Shown piece by piece: positions 54,539 through 63,815 of a stretch of DNA of 64,000 bases. This DNA is from Flavobacteriales bacterium (lineage in GTDB: Bacteria; Bacteroidota; Bacteroidia; Flavobacteriales_D; Sanyastnellaceae): the NCBI GenBank assembly GCA_027491075.1, contig JAIXWX010000022.1, forward strand, positions 124,001 through 188,000, read 5' to 3'. Both the position numbers and the translations under genes were made by a program. The notes under the pieces were generated by a model that had not been told where the DNA came from, made no database searches, and saw only the letters and a program-made list of their open reading frames with translations. Every line of letters starts with the position of its first letter. Within the stretch, counting starts at the first letter, position 1.

Positions 54539-55114
54539 ATGAAAAGAACAACTTTACTGTTAACGCTGTCTGTTTTTTCTATTTTCTTTTTCTCTGGATG
54601 TGATAAACTAAAAGAGCAAAAATTTTCAACCACCATCGAAGTCCGCTTCCCTGTTACAGCGAGCGCCGAAAATCCTGGTGAAATGATCATCGATCTTTCT
54701 CAGTTGGCAGATGTGCTTGAAAAAAATCCTGACTTGGCAGAGCATAAGGACAAGATTAAATCGTACTCTCTAGTAGGTATAAAATATAAGGTTTTCGAAT
54801 ACTGGAATAGCCCAGAGTCCTCACTCAATAACCCCGCTACCACTTTTAACGGAAGCATTGGATTTGGAAGCAAGGATATGTCCACTCCTGGAGTTGAGTA
54901 TTTAATTGAAAACCTGAGCTTACAAGAAAGCATGAACCAGACAGATTTATCCGTAATGACTTTGGATAACTCTGTGATTAGTCAAATTCAACAGTTCTTT
55001 TTGGATACCGATGCCTTAAAGTTATTCCTGAAGGGTACTATTTCTCAAAACCCCGTAGATTTCACGGTATATATGCAGATTGACGTGGACGCGATCGCTG
55101 AGGTAAAGAAATAA
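54539..55114 (+). CDS. Hypothetical lipoprotein
   Basis: This 191-residue lipoprotein has signal peptide lipobox FFSGC (Cys21). The rest is soluble and likely beta-rich (FSTTIEVRFPVTASAENPGEM, IKYKVFEYWNSPESS, PVDFTVYMQIDVDAIAEV). It shows no known family to me. A 7-of-8 match to the -7 box (TACCTTCG, 54504-54511) is 27 bases upstream. It is separated from the PNGase F-like gene by 83 bases without a clear terminator. Confidence 0.7.
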   Translation: MKRTTLLLTLSVFSIFFFSGCDKLKEQKFSTTIEVRFPVTASAENPGEMIIDLSQLADVLEKNPDLAEHKDKIKSYSLVGIKYKVFEYWNSPESSLNNPATTFNGSIGFGSKDMSTPGVEYLIENLSLQESMNQTDLSVMTLDNSVISQIQQFFLDTDALKLFLKGTISQNPVDFTVYMQIDVDAIAEVKK

Positions 55115-55197
55115 ATTCTGCAGGTTTCCTCTATTTTTTAAAAAACAGTTTCATAAGGTGAAAAGTCTTTTGTTTCTTTGGATCAAAGACACCACTT

Positions 55198-58100
55198 ATG
55201 AAACTGTTTTTCTTTCTCTCCGCTATTCTAGCAACAGCCATTTCTTATGCCAATCCTGGTGATACACTGATCGTTCAAACGTATACGTTTGAAGAGCAAA
55301 ACAATCCCAATACCGCTTACGATTCTCCTGGAAGACGAACTTTTCAGTTCCCCAACGATGAGGTGAGTTATCAAAAGATTTTAATGTATCACACCTTAAA
55401 ATGCTTCGAGGACGGCACTGCGGGCAATTTGGGATTTCCGTGTGGTGAATGGGACTATCTGACCTATACCTACTTGTATCATCCGACCGGGGAAATGGAC
55501 TCGGTTTTCAATGCTCATCCACTCTACCTGTTTAACAATACCAACTTTGGAAGTGCTTTGTTGTCCAATGAACCGGTTTTTGATACATACCAATACAATC
55601 AAAGTCTTTACACCATATCTGATATTCTATCTGAGTCATCTTTTGAACTCTCCACTGGAAACGAGGAGTCCAATCTCCTCACTGCCGGAGGACACCAAGG
55701 CAGAAGTCAATTCATTTGGACGGCCGAAGAACTCCTTGCTTCAGGCTTAACCAGCGGACCTTTGCAACGTTTAAGTCTTTTTTCTGGAAGTCAAACTGGA
55801 ACCTTTAGGCATTTCACAATTAAGATGCGTCAAGCAAACTTAGCTGGATTAACAGATTGGGTCAATACAGGATGGACTACGGTTTATCAACACGATACTG
55901 AGTTCAACCCCAACTCCGAAATCACCTTCAACTTCACCTCCCCTTTTGTTTGGGATGGTCTGTCCGATATCAGCGTTGAATTTAGTTATACCGATTATGA
56001 TGGCAGCAGTGGCATTCCATTATTAGGAAGTTCAGGAGCTCCACTGGCGGGGGTTCACTTCAGTGGTTCAGAGTACACGGCGGCATTCAATGAAAGAGAC
56101 ATTATCATGGCCAATGTTAGCTTGATGAATCAAATAAGCAACAACGTGACAGTGGCTTTTTGGATGTACGGGGCTCCCGAGTTTCAACCAGAAAACGGAA
56201 CCACTTTCGAGGCTGTGAACAGTCAAAATCAACGCGTGATGAATAGTCACACCCCTTGGAGCAATAGCCGGGTTTACTGGGATTGCGGTTGGGATGATGG
56301 GTACGACCGCATTGACAAACTTGCTTCGACAGCCAATTTTGAAGGTCGTTGGAATCATTGGGCCTTCACTAAAAATGCCACTACTGGCTCGATGAGAATA
56401 TTTCTTAATGGAACTTCCTTTCATAGTGGAACCGGTCTCAATAATGTGATTGAGGATATTGTCAAGTTTTCCATTGGCGGTGCATCTTCTTGGACCAACT
56501 TCTACAATGGAAGGATTGATGAATTTACTGTCTTAAACTCAACCTTGGACGCCACCTCGGTAAGTGATTTGATGCGCAATGGCGTTACTTCTCTATCTTC
56601 TTTCTACAGCAATGTTTTGCTACACCACAACTTCAACGAAGAGGAAGGACAATTAGAAGACAACGTGCACAGCGGGCAATTTTCAACGAGCCTTGGAAGT
56701 CCGATGGGCTCACTGATTTCAGGCGAAGAAGTATTTAATAAAGCCACCTCCACCCTTTGGCGTCCTCAACTAAAACTATATCGAGGGGAATACACAGGAA
56801 GTGTACAAGCATCGATTGGTCAAGAGCAGAAAAGTCGTCCATTGACCAGCCTTCAATCCTTTGAAGTCAATGGTTATGAATTAGAAGTAGCTTCCACCTC
56901 TTATCATTACAAGGGCGGATATCAATACACGTATGATCCGGAAGGACTAAAAATGGATAGCGCATGGGTAGATGGAACCTATGAGATTCTCAATGATACA
57001 TTGGAGTACTACAGTGAGCCTTTTGAAGTAAAAGAGCGATACGAATTGGGAAGATATATTACTCCTTATGGTATTAATCTTACCCTCGGTGATGACGGTT
57101 GGACGTGGATTTTTGATGTCACTGACTTTGAACCTCTTTTACACGGAGAAGTAGAGCTCGAAGCTGGTAATTGGCAAGAATTATTGGACTTAAAGTTCTT
57201 GTTTATTGAGGGTCCCGAATCGAGAGAGGTCAAGCGAATTAAAAATATTTGGAATGGCGATTTTGGTTTGAGCAACTTCGACAACGTGGTGACTCCGCGA
57301 ACAATAAGCTTGCAAAACGATGAGACCACTGCTAAGTTGAGAACAACTATAACAGGACATGGATTTGGTTTTGATAGCAATAATTGCGGCGAATTCTGCT
57401 ACAATACACATCGAGTCGAAGTCAATGGCAACGATGAATGGTCATGGGAAATCATGCAGGATTGTGATATGAATCCGCTCTTTCCACAAGGTGGTACTTG
57501 GATTTACGCCCGTGCTGGTTGGTGTCCCGGTGCTCCAGGAACAACCCAAGAGTTTGAGCTCACTCCTTTTCTTCAAGCAGGAAGTACAAGCATCGATTAT
57601 GATATCACTTTTGATCCCTATGGAAACTACGTGACTGAATCACAGATGATTTATTATGGAGATATCCAGTTTGCAAATGATGTAGAAATCGAGCAAATAC
57701 TTGCTCCAAGTAACTTCAAGATTCATGGAAAAATGAACCCCCTTTGCGACGAACCTCGAATTGTTATTCGCAATAAAGGCTCGCAACCACTAACTTCTTG
57801 TACGATTACTTACCGCATTGAAGGTGGCACGCAGCAATCCTTCGAGTGGACGGGCAACTTAGGATTTATGGAAAGAGAAGAAGTCGTTTTAAGTTATGAT
57901 GACGCCACCATGTGGAGCGGAGAGGACGATATACAGCGTTTTATCGTTGATATAGAATCGGATGAAAATCCTTCCAACAATCATGCTGAGAGCACGTTTG
58001 TGCGCCCTCCAAAATATTATTACTTTGGTTTGGATGACAATAGAATGATAGTCATTTTACGCACCAATTCAGCGCCACAAGAAAACTCATGGCAACTGTT

Positions 58101-58632
58101 GGATATAAACGACAACGTGATTGCAGAGCGCATTGGTTTTGATGAACCCAACACCAATTACAGAGATACCCTTCAGTTGAATAGTGGATGCTATCGATTC
58201 ATTGTGAATGATAGCGACGGTGATGGACTTGGATTTTTCGCTAATAATGATGGGAATGGTCAAGTAAGGTTAGACCGAGTTCAGGGTCCTGACTTCAAAA
58301 ATTTCAATGTTGATTTTGGCAGAAAAATAGACTTTGCATTTCAATGGGAAACCAATGTGGTTGGTGTGGAAGAATCGATGCGTTCAATACAGGCTCATAT
58401 TTTCCCCAATCCTGCCGGTGACTTTACTACCTTGAGAATGCGTGGTTTCCAGAGTAGTGTTTCTGTTCGAGTTTTTAACTCTGGAGGCTCACTTGTTGAA
58501 TCACTTCAATTGAAACGTTCCCATTCCAATGAGGACATTATATTGAATACCTCCTCTTATTCTACAGGTATCTATCAAGTTGTAATTGATGATGGATTTA
58601 ATGTACATTCGATGAAAATGATTCATCATTAA
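55198..58632 (+). CDS. PNGase F-like T9SS-secreted glycoamidase with a LamG insertion
   Basis: This 1144-residue protein has a signal peptide (about 1-18). The peptide-N-glycosidase F fold is split: the first half ends near Asp86 (CGEWDYLTYTYLY, the PNGase F catalytic Asp60 position), and the rest restarts at about 610 (YELGRYITPYG, FDVTDFEPLL) and holds Glu732 (NCGEFCYNTHRV, the Glu206 position) and IYARAGWCPGAP. About 500 residues lie between, with a LamG/ConA-like domain (about 314-485, NVTVAFWMYG, GRWNHWAF). I could not place the third acidic residue (Glu118) with certainty. The type A sorting domain at the end (FPNPAGD) has an unusual KMIHH finish. Such enzymes cut N-glycans from Asn. 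The stop overlaps the Crp gene start (TAATG). Confidence 0.82.
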   Translation: MKLFFFLSAILATAISYANPGDTLIVQTYTFEEQNNPNTAYDSPGRRTFQFPNDEVSYQKILMYHTLKCFEDGTAGNLGFPCGEWDYLTYTYLYHPTGEMDSVFNAHPLYLFNNTNFGSALLSNEPVFDTYQYNQSLYTISDILSESSFELSTGNEESNLLTAGGHQGRSQFIWTAEELLASGLTSGPLQRLSLFSGSQTGTFRHFTIKMRQANLAGLTDWVNTGWTTVYQHDTEFNPNSEITFNFTSPFVWDGLSDISVEFSYTDYDGSSGIPLLGSSGAPLAGVHFSGSEYTAAFNERDIIMANVSLMNQISNNVTVAFWMYGAPEFQPENGTTFEAVNSQNQRVMNSHTPWSNSRVYWDCGWDDGYDRIDKLASTANFEGRWNHWAFTKNATTGSMRIFLNGTSFHSGTGLNNVIEDIVKFSIGGASSWTNFYNGRIDEFTVLNSTLDATSVSDLMRNGVTSLSSFYSNVLLHHNFNEEEGQLEDNVHSGQFSTSLGSPMGSLISGEEVFNKATSTLWRPQLKLYRGEYTGSVQASIGQEQKSRPLTSLQSFEVNGYELEVASTSYHYKGGYQYTYDPEGLKMDSAWVDGTYEILNDTLEYYSEPFEVKERYELGRYITPYGINLTLGDDGWTWIFDVTDFEPLLHGEVELEAGNWQELLDLKFLFIEGPESREVKRIKNIWNGDFGLSNFDNVVTPRTISLQNDETTAKLRTTITGHGFGFDSNNCGEFCYNTHRVEVNGNDEWSWEIMQDCDMNPLFPQGGTWIYARAGWCPGAPGTTQEFELTPFLQAGSTSIDYDITFDPYGNYVTESQMIYYGDIQFANDVEIEQILAPSNFKIHGKMNPLCDEPRIVIRNKGSQPLTSCTITYRIEGGTQQSFEWTGNLGFMEREEVVLSYDDATMWSGEDDIQRFIVDIESDENPSNNHAESTFVRPPKYYYFGLDDNRMIVILRTNSAPQENSWQLLDINDNVIAERIGFDEPNTNYRDTLQLNSGCYRFIVNDSDGDGLGFFANNDGNGQVRLDRVQGPDFKNFNVDFGRKIDFAFQWETNVVGVEESMRSIQAHIFPNPAGDFTTLRMRGFQSSVSVRVFNSGGSLVESLQLKRSHSNEDIILNTSSYSTGIYQVVIDDGFNVHSMKMIHH

Positions 58633-59222
58633 TGTTTGATAATTTTCAGAAACACTTGCGCAGTCGGGTTGAAATTTCGACTGCTGAAATGGATTTGATT
58701 TTGTCCCGAATAAACGTTCGGCAATTTAAAAAACGAACCATTATCGTTAAGGCAGGTGAGGTGTGTAGGTTTCAGGGGTACATCGATAAGGGCTGCATTC
58801 GCATGTTTTATACGGATGAGAAAGGACATGAGCATGTGGTGTATTTTGGATTCGAAGATTGGTGGATGGGAGATATTTCTAGCTTCGTTACTGGCCAACC
58901 GGCAGATTATTCTATAGAAGCACTTGAAGACACCATCATTTTTTTCTTTGATCGTGACGATATGGAATGGTTGTACAGCAAGGTTCCTCAACTAGAAAGG
59001 TCCTTTCGGATTCTTGTTCAGGGTGCATTGATTTCGCTACAGAAGCGTTTAGTAGCCACCATGAGCTCCAATGCAGAGGTCAGATATTATCAGCTTTTAC
59101 AGCGTTTTCCACACATAGAGCTTCGTGTGGCACAACATTACCTCGCCTCGTATTTAGGCATCACTCCTGAGGCTTTGAGCAGGGTAAAAAAATCAATTAT
59201 TGAGAAAGAAAAGAAGCACTAA
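58632..59222 (+). CDS. Crp/Fnr-family transcriptional regulator
   Basis: This 196-residue protein has a cyclic-nucleotide-binding-like domain (about 1-120, VKAGEVCRFQGYIDKGCIRMF, FEDWWMGDISSF) and a C-terminal helix-turn-helix (ASYLGITPEALSRVKKS). It lacks the N-terminal Cys cluster of Fnr and the full set of cAMP-contacting residues, so the ligand is unknown. Its ATG overlaps the PNGase F-like stop by one base, so the two are translationally coupled. It ends with a 4-base tail-to-tail overlap with the aminotransferase gene. Confidence 0.9.
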   Translation: MFDNFQKHLRSRVEISTAEMDLILSRINVRQFKKRTIIVKAGEVCRFQGYIDKGCIRMFYTDEKGHEHVVYFGFEDWWMGDISSFVTGQPADYSIEALEDTIIFFFDRDDMEWLYSKVPQLERSFRILVQGALISLQKRLVATMSSNAEVRYYQLLQRFPHIELRVAQHYLASYLGITPEALSRVKKSIIEKEKKH

Positions 59223-60418
59223 ATCGATCTTCCAGGATAAATTTTAAGTGCAGCCTCCAAGCACTCTACTGAATTTCTCAAAGCATCGGTATTCAGTACA
59301 TAAGCTAATCTAACCTGATTTTTACCTAAACCTGGAGTGGCATAAAAACCTGTAGCAGGAGCCATCATCACCGTTTGATTGTTATGGTCAAATTTTTCAA
59401 GCATCCATTGGCAAAACGCATCGGCATCATCGATCGGTAGTTGAGCAATGCAATAAAAAGCGCCTTGCGGTTTTGGACATGTTACACCTTCAATTTTATT
59501 CAGGCCATCCACCAATACATCTCTGCGGTGAACGTATTCGTTCACGACATTTTCAAAATACTCCGAAGGTGTCTCTAAAGCTGCAATTCCAGCGAGCTGC
59601 CCAAACGTGGGAGGAGAAAGTCTTGCTTGAGCAAACTTCAACGCAGCGGCCATGAGATTTGAGTTTCTTGTAATCATAGCACCGATGCGAGCACCGCACA
59701 TAGAGTATCGCTTGCTCACGCTGTCGATCATTACCACATTTTCCTCCAAACCCTCTAGGTTCAACACTGAGTGAGGCACAGCTCCATCATACATAAACTC
59801 TCTATATACTTCATCAGCAAATAAGAACAAATCATTCTTCTTCACCAAATCTCTTAATTGTGTGAGTTCTTCTTTTGTGTATAAATAGCCGGTAGGATTT
59901 CCAGGATTGCAAATAAGGATACCCTTCGTTTTTGGAGTTATTTTGGATTCAAAATCAGCTATAGGAGGAAGCGCAAATCCGTTGTCTATTTTCGCTGTAA
60001 CGGGCACCACCTTTACTCCTGCCATTACGGCGAAGCCGTTGTAATTAGCATAAAATGGTTCAGGAATGATTACTTCATCCCCTGGATTAAAACAAGACAT
60101 GAAAGCAAACACCAAAGCTTCTGAACCTCCGGTGGTAATCATGATGTCTTTGGCTTCCAAAGAAATTGACTTAGATGCATAGTATTTTACTAATCCTGTG
60201 CGGTACAATGCCATCCCTTCAGAATTGCTGTACTCGATCACCTTGATGTCTGTGTTTCTAAGTGCATCCATTACCACTGATGGCGTTTCTATATCAGGCT
60301 GTCCAATATTCAGATGATACACTTTTTTTCCTGCTTTCTTTGCAGCTTCTGCAAAAGGAACTAGTTTGCGTATTGGAGAAGCAGGCATCTCAAGGCCTTT
60401 GGAGCTAATTCTTGGCAT
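59219..60418 (-). CDS. Class I PLP-dependent aminotransferase
   Basis: This 399-residue enzyme has the fold type I motifs: HLNIGQPDIETP, SNSEGMALYRTGLVKYY, ITTGGSEALVFAF, NPGNPTGYLYTKEEL, FADEVYREFMYDG and DSVSKRYSMCGARIGA with the PLP Lys (SVSKR). The C-terminal Arg in NQVRLAYVL holds the carboxylate. It resembles aspartate/aromatic aminotransferases of Bacteroidota, but the substrate cannot be fixed. The -7 box lies 22 bases before the ATG, so it is probably its own unit. Confidence 0.9.
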   Translation of the reverse strand: MPRISSKGLEMPASPIRKLVPFAEAAKKAGKKVYHLNIGQPDIETPSVVMDALRNTDIKVIEYSNSEGMALYRTGLVKYYASKSISLEAKDIMITTGGSEALVFAFMSCFNPGDEVIIPEPFYANYNGFAVMAGVKVVPVTAKIDNGFALPPIADFESKITPKTKGILICNPGNPTGYLYTKEELTQLRDLVKKNDLFLFADEVYREFMYDGAVPHSVLNLEGLEENVVMIDSVSKRYSMCGARIGAMITRNSNLMAAALKFAQARLSPPTFGQLAGIAALETPSEYFENVVNEYVHRRDVLVDGLNKIEGVTCPKPQGAFYCIAQLPIDDADAFCQWMLEKFDHNNQTVMMAPATGFYATPGLGKNQVRLAYVLNTDALRNSVECLEAALKIYPGRSI

Positions 60419-60439
60419 TTTATTTCTTTAAAAGGTGGC

Positions 60440-60447
60440 CAAAGATA
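60440..60447 (-). promoter_or_regulatory. -7 promoter box of the aminotransferase gene
   Basis: On the minus strand TATCTTTG matches TAnnTTTG. A TTTTG lies 17 bases before it on the same strand, a little short of the usual -33 spacing. The box is 22 bases before the ATG. Confidence 0.6.
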
Positions 60448-60517
60448 AAGAGTCCTGATCGAAACAAAACGGTAGTTTTGCCAAGGAAATAGAAACTAAC
60501 TTTGAACTAGAATGATG

Positions 60518-60964
60518 CTAAAGCTTCTTCCACATGAAATAATGAGGGCCGATGCGTGGAACTTCGTATTCTTCTGGCAACATCTCAAACCCCAAAGAAG
60601 AATAAAATCCCACTGCTATCTTACGGGCATCGCACCACAAAATGTCAACCTTTCTTTTTCTCAATAAATCAAAAGCGAAAAGAATTAACTCTTTACCCGC
60701 ATTTTTTCCTCTCCAACTCGGATCGGTGGCCATCGCACGCAATCGATAAGGAGTTTTTGCAACTACCTTCGAAGAACTCATTTGAAAAAGACTACCTATA
60801 CTTACTAATTCCTCGCCTTGGAAACACCCCAGGTGTATAGCATCCTCACGATTATCAATATCAATTATGCAATCTTCTTCTTTGAGAATATGGGGCCATA
60901 ACACTTTGTGGCGCAACGGATATGTCTGAACTGCAGCAATTTGTCTGACTTCAAAATTCTTCAT
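60518..60964 (-). CDS. GNAT-family N-acetyltransferase
   Basis: This 148-residue acetyltransferase has the GNAT pattern: YRLRAMATDPSWRGKNAGKELILFAFDLLRKR (acetyl-CoA pyrophosphate loop, RGKNAGK), followed by ILWCDARKIAVGFYSSLGFEML. The acceptor is unknown. The ATG at 60964 is used. It overlaps hslR by 14 bases, so they are coupled. Confidence 0.9.
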   Translation of the reverse strand: MKNFEVRQIAAVQTYPLRHKVLWPHILKEEDCIIDIDNREDAIHLGCFQGEELVSIGSLFQMSSSKVVAKTPYRLRAMATDPSWRGKNAGKELILFAFDLLRKRKVDILWCDARKIAVGFYSSLGFEMLPEEYEVPRIGPHYFMWKKL

Positions 60965-61334
60965 CGTCAAAAATATCAAAGAAATCGTCGAGTTCTCTTC
61001 TGTCCTTTTTTGTTGGGCGCCCTAATCCTCTTGGTCGATCCATAGAAGCTTGAAGACGCATACGCTCAAGTTTATCAAGTTCTTCTTTTTCAGTAACATC
61101 AAGAACAAAAGTAGAAACAAGCTTCGCCCCCACTCTACTGGTTGGAAATTGAAGGCACTTAAAAGAAAAATGAATCGGACCTTTGCGAATCTTTATCGTA
61201 TCGCCCAACTTGACCTCTCGTGAGGCTTTGATCAATTCTCCATTTACCCATACTTTTTCTGCCTTGCAATTAGCAGCAGCGATGGATCTTGTTTTAAATG
61301 CACGTATACACCAAAGGAATTTATCGATGCGCAT
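60951..61334 (-). CDS. hslR: S4-domain RNA-binding protein (HslR/Hsp15-like)
   Basis: This 127-residue protein has an N-terminal S4 domain (MRIDKFLWCIRAFKTRSIAAANCKAEKVWVNG, VKLGDTIKIRKG), with a basic C-terminal part (DRPRGLGRPTKKDRRELDDF) and an acidic end. Hsp15 binds stalled 50S subunits carrying nascent chains and helps recycle them. The family is assigned by the S4 order and length. It lies 9 bases after the TonB receptor gene. Confidence 0.9.
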   Translation of the reverse strand: MRIDKFLWCIRAFKTRSIAAANCKAEKVWVNGELIKASREVKLGDTIKIRKGPIHFSFKCLQFPTSRVGAKLVSTFVLDVTEKEELDKLERMRLQASMDRPRGLGRPTKKDRRELDDFFDIFDDEEF

Positions 61335-61343
61335 TGGGCAAAG

Positions 61344-63743
61344 TTACAACTCGATAATGATTCCAATCGTAGGAAGAATAGAACCATTGGTATTCTCAAT
61401 AAAATTAGGAATGTAGCTTCCTGGATTAGCGCTGTCGGGAATGGGATTGCCAAGACCGTCGCGTTTTACATCCAAGATTGGCTTTGTTGCAGTAATGCTG
61501 TTATAAACATTTTGGATATCCAAGAATAAATTCAAACTCCATTTTTGGAAAAACCATTTTTTATCGATTCGGATATCCAATTGATTGAAGGCTTCAATGC
61601 GCTGGGTATTCAACAAACTCCAGTTGGGTTGAGCTATACCAAAACGATTCCAATTGGCTATCTCCATGCTACTTGCTACATTATCTGGAGTAAATGGCAA
61701 TCCTCCAGAAAAGAAGAATCGCCCCCCTATTTCCCAATTTTTCTTGAATTGCTTACCCGCAGTGAGGCTCAATAAGTTTCTGCTATCCCAGCTTGAAGGA
61801 GTATAGACATTTGAAACACCAGTAAACTCGCTTCTTACAAATGTGTAGGCGAGTATTCCATAAAAGCCTTTGAAGAACTTCTGCTGAACGAGCAATTCCG
61901 CACCATAGGCACGACCTTCTCCAATGAATGCAATTCTCTCGTTACCAATAACACCGAAGTCAGCACCAAGATTAGCCAAACTCACTCCCTTATCTACACT
62001 TACTGGATAATTGCTATACCCTTTATAAAAACCTTCTATTGTAATAATCGAGTTTCTTTCGGTCCAATCGTATTCGAAACCCGCAACCACTTGCTCGTTG
62101 CGGATGTAGCTAGCGTCGGTATTCTGCTTCGTCCCATTCACATTATAGCCGAGAATGGTATATGCCGGTAGTTGATAATAAATTCCAGTATTTGCATTGA
62201 AGCTCCATTTCCGTGCGAAACGATATTTCAAAGAGAAACGAGGGGAAAACTGATTGAGAGGATTCGACATCTGATCGTTAAACGCCGCTCCATCCAATCG
62301 TATGCCTCCAGACAATATCAACTTATTCTCAAGCAGCGATTTACTTGACTGAAGAAATACGCTGTACCGGGGGAGTGTAAAATTGCTCTGTTGATTAATT
62401 TGAATGGTGGTATCAAGGATATTATTAAACAAGAAAGCACGATTACGCATATCAAACTCCGCCCATTCAACGCCAGCTCCTCCTAAAATTTTCCAGCCCT
62501 TCATCGCATTCAGTTTGTGCTCTATTCGAAATTTATTCTCTGTTTCTCGGCTGCTGTAATCTAAGGTTCTATCGAGTGACTCGTCGTTATTTAGATATTT
62601 GAAGGCATCATTCTGGAGGGCATTTCTGCTCAAGATAAAGGAGGTTCTCCCTGTTTCTGAAAATCTATCCCACTTCACTCCGAACGAATAGTTCCATTGT
62701 TCATTAATTACCAAGTTATCCAACAAGTACCGATTACGTAGAAAGTTCTCAGAAGTGCTATCATCATCTAGGTTTAAATTAAGTGAGAATTGGTCGTAAG
62801 CTCCTACCCCTATTAAAGTCACTTGATTCTTTTCATTGATATTCCACTTCCATTTCAAATTGAAATCGTTATAGGTGGGTAAAAATGGTAGACCTAAAAA
62901 AGCTGCTAAACCTTGAAGATAACTTCTTCTTATAGAAAGAACCAGTCCTGCATTTTCTCCTGTGGGTGTTTCGATTGTAGCACCAATATCGCTGCTTCCA
63001 ACTACAAAATTAAAGGTTGGCTTATCTTTTCGCGCTTCTTTAAACCCGAATTCCAATACACTGCTCAGCGCATTTCCCCGTGCAGCAGGAAACGCGCCTG
63101 AATAAAATTCTACTTCCTTTATCAAATCCACATTGATCAATCCTACAGGTCCACCGCTTGCACCTTGTGTGGCAAAGTGGTTAATATTCGGGATTTCGAT
63201 GCCATCTATGTAAAAGCGGTTTTCATTGGCCGAGCCCCCTCTGATGATAATGTCGTTTCTAAAACTCGGTATGGCTGCAACTCCAGGTAAAGAGCGAATG
63301 GCTCTTGATATATCGCGATTTCCTCCGGGGTTACGCTTAATTTCATTGGTACCTATGGTCCGAACGGAGATGGGAGACTCTTCTATGTTGGATATGGTGC
63401 TTCCAACAATTTCGATAGTTTGTGTTTCTGTAACCACTTCGTCCAATCCCACATTCACAAAAGCGGGGCGATCGATAGTAACCTCAATCTCAAAAACAAC
63501 TGTTTTTACGAAACCAACTGCACTTACCTCCAGGTTGTAAAGGCCCGGTTGAAGTAAGGCAATGGTAAACAGCCCATCAAAATCCGTAGTGGCACCATTG
63601 GTAGTACCCTGAATCACCACAGGAGCAAAAGGGATGGGCTCGTTGGTGCCTTTATTGAATACTTTTCCAGTGATCGTTGCCTGTTGCCCGTAGCCAACCA
63701 AAGCAAGAAAAAGAGAAGACAAAAGCAGTGTGAGAACTTTCAT
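61344..63743 (-). CDS. TonB-dependent outer-membrane receptor with CarboxypepD_reg-like N-terminus
   Basis: This 799-residue protein has a signal peptide (about 1-20, LALVGYGQ), a carboxypeptidase-regulatory-like domain (about 22-105, TDFDGLFTI), a plug (about 120-235, with IRSLPGVAAIPSFRNDIIIRGGSANENRFYIDGIEIP), and a C-terminal beta-barrel ending in IIIEL. The plug has the FYIDGIEIPNINHF form seen in receptors without SusD partners, and no SusD gene is nearby. The ATG at 63743 is chosen; the frame opens to 63896 but the extension runs over the divergent gene. The substrate is unknown. hslR follows after 9 bases. Confidence 0.9.
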   Translation of the reverse strand: MKVLTLLLSSLFLALVGYGQQATITGKVFNKGTNEPIPFAPVVIQGTTNGATTDFDGLFTIALLQPGLYNLEVSAVGFVKTVVFEIEVTIDRPAFVNVGLDEVVTETQTIEIVGSTISNIEESPISVRTIGTNEIKRNPGGNRDISRAIRSLPGVAAIPSFRNDIIIRGGSANENRFYIDGIEIPNINHFATQGASGGPVGLINVDLIKEVEFYSGAFPAARGNALSSVLEFGFKEARKDKPTFNFVVGSSDIGATIETPTGENAGLVLSIRRSYLQGLAAFLGLPFLPTYNDFNLKWKWNINEKNQVTLIGVGAYDQFSLNLNLDDDSTSENFLRNRYLLDNLVINEQWNYSFGVKWDRFSETGRTSFILSRNALQNDAFKYLNNDESLDRTLDYSSRETENKFRIEHKLNAMKGWKILGGAGVEWAEFDMRNRAFLFNNILDTTIQINQQSNFTLPRYSVFLQSSKSLLENKLILSGGIRLDGAAFNDQMSNPLNQFSPRFSLKYRFARKWSFNANTGIYYQLPAYTILGYNVNGTKQNTDASYIRNEQVVAGFEYDWTERNSIITIEGFYKGYSNYPVSVDKGVSLANLGADFGVIGNERIAFIGEGRAYGAELLVQQKFFKGFYGILAYTFVRSEFTGVSNVYTPSSWDSRNLLSLTAGKQFKKNWEIGGRFFFSGGLPFTPDNVASSMEIANWNRFGIAQPNWSLLNTQRIEAFNQLDIRIDKKWFFQKWSLNLFLDIQNVYNSITATKPILDVKRDGLGNPIPDSANPGSYIPNFIENTNGSILPTIGIIIEL

Positions 63744-63815
63744 AAACAATATTATTCCCTTGTGAAACCTTCCATAATGTTTAAAGTTCAAGCTAACACT
63801 ACTATTTTCGCAGAC

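Noticed and set aside
61800-63743. TonB receptor as a SusC-type protein
   Set aside because: No SusD homologue is adjacent and the plug lacks the SusC-specific motif, so I call it a plain TonB receptor.
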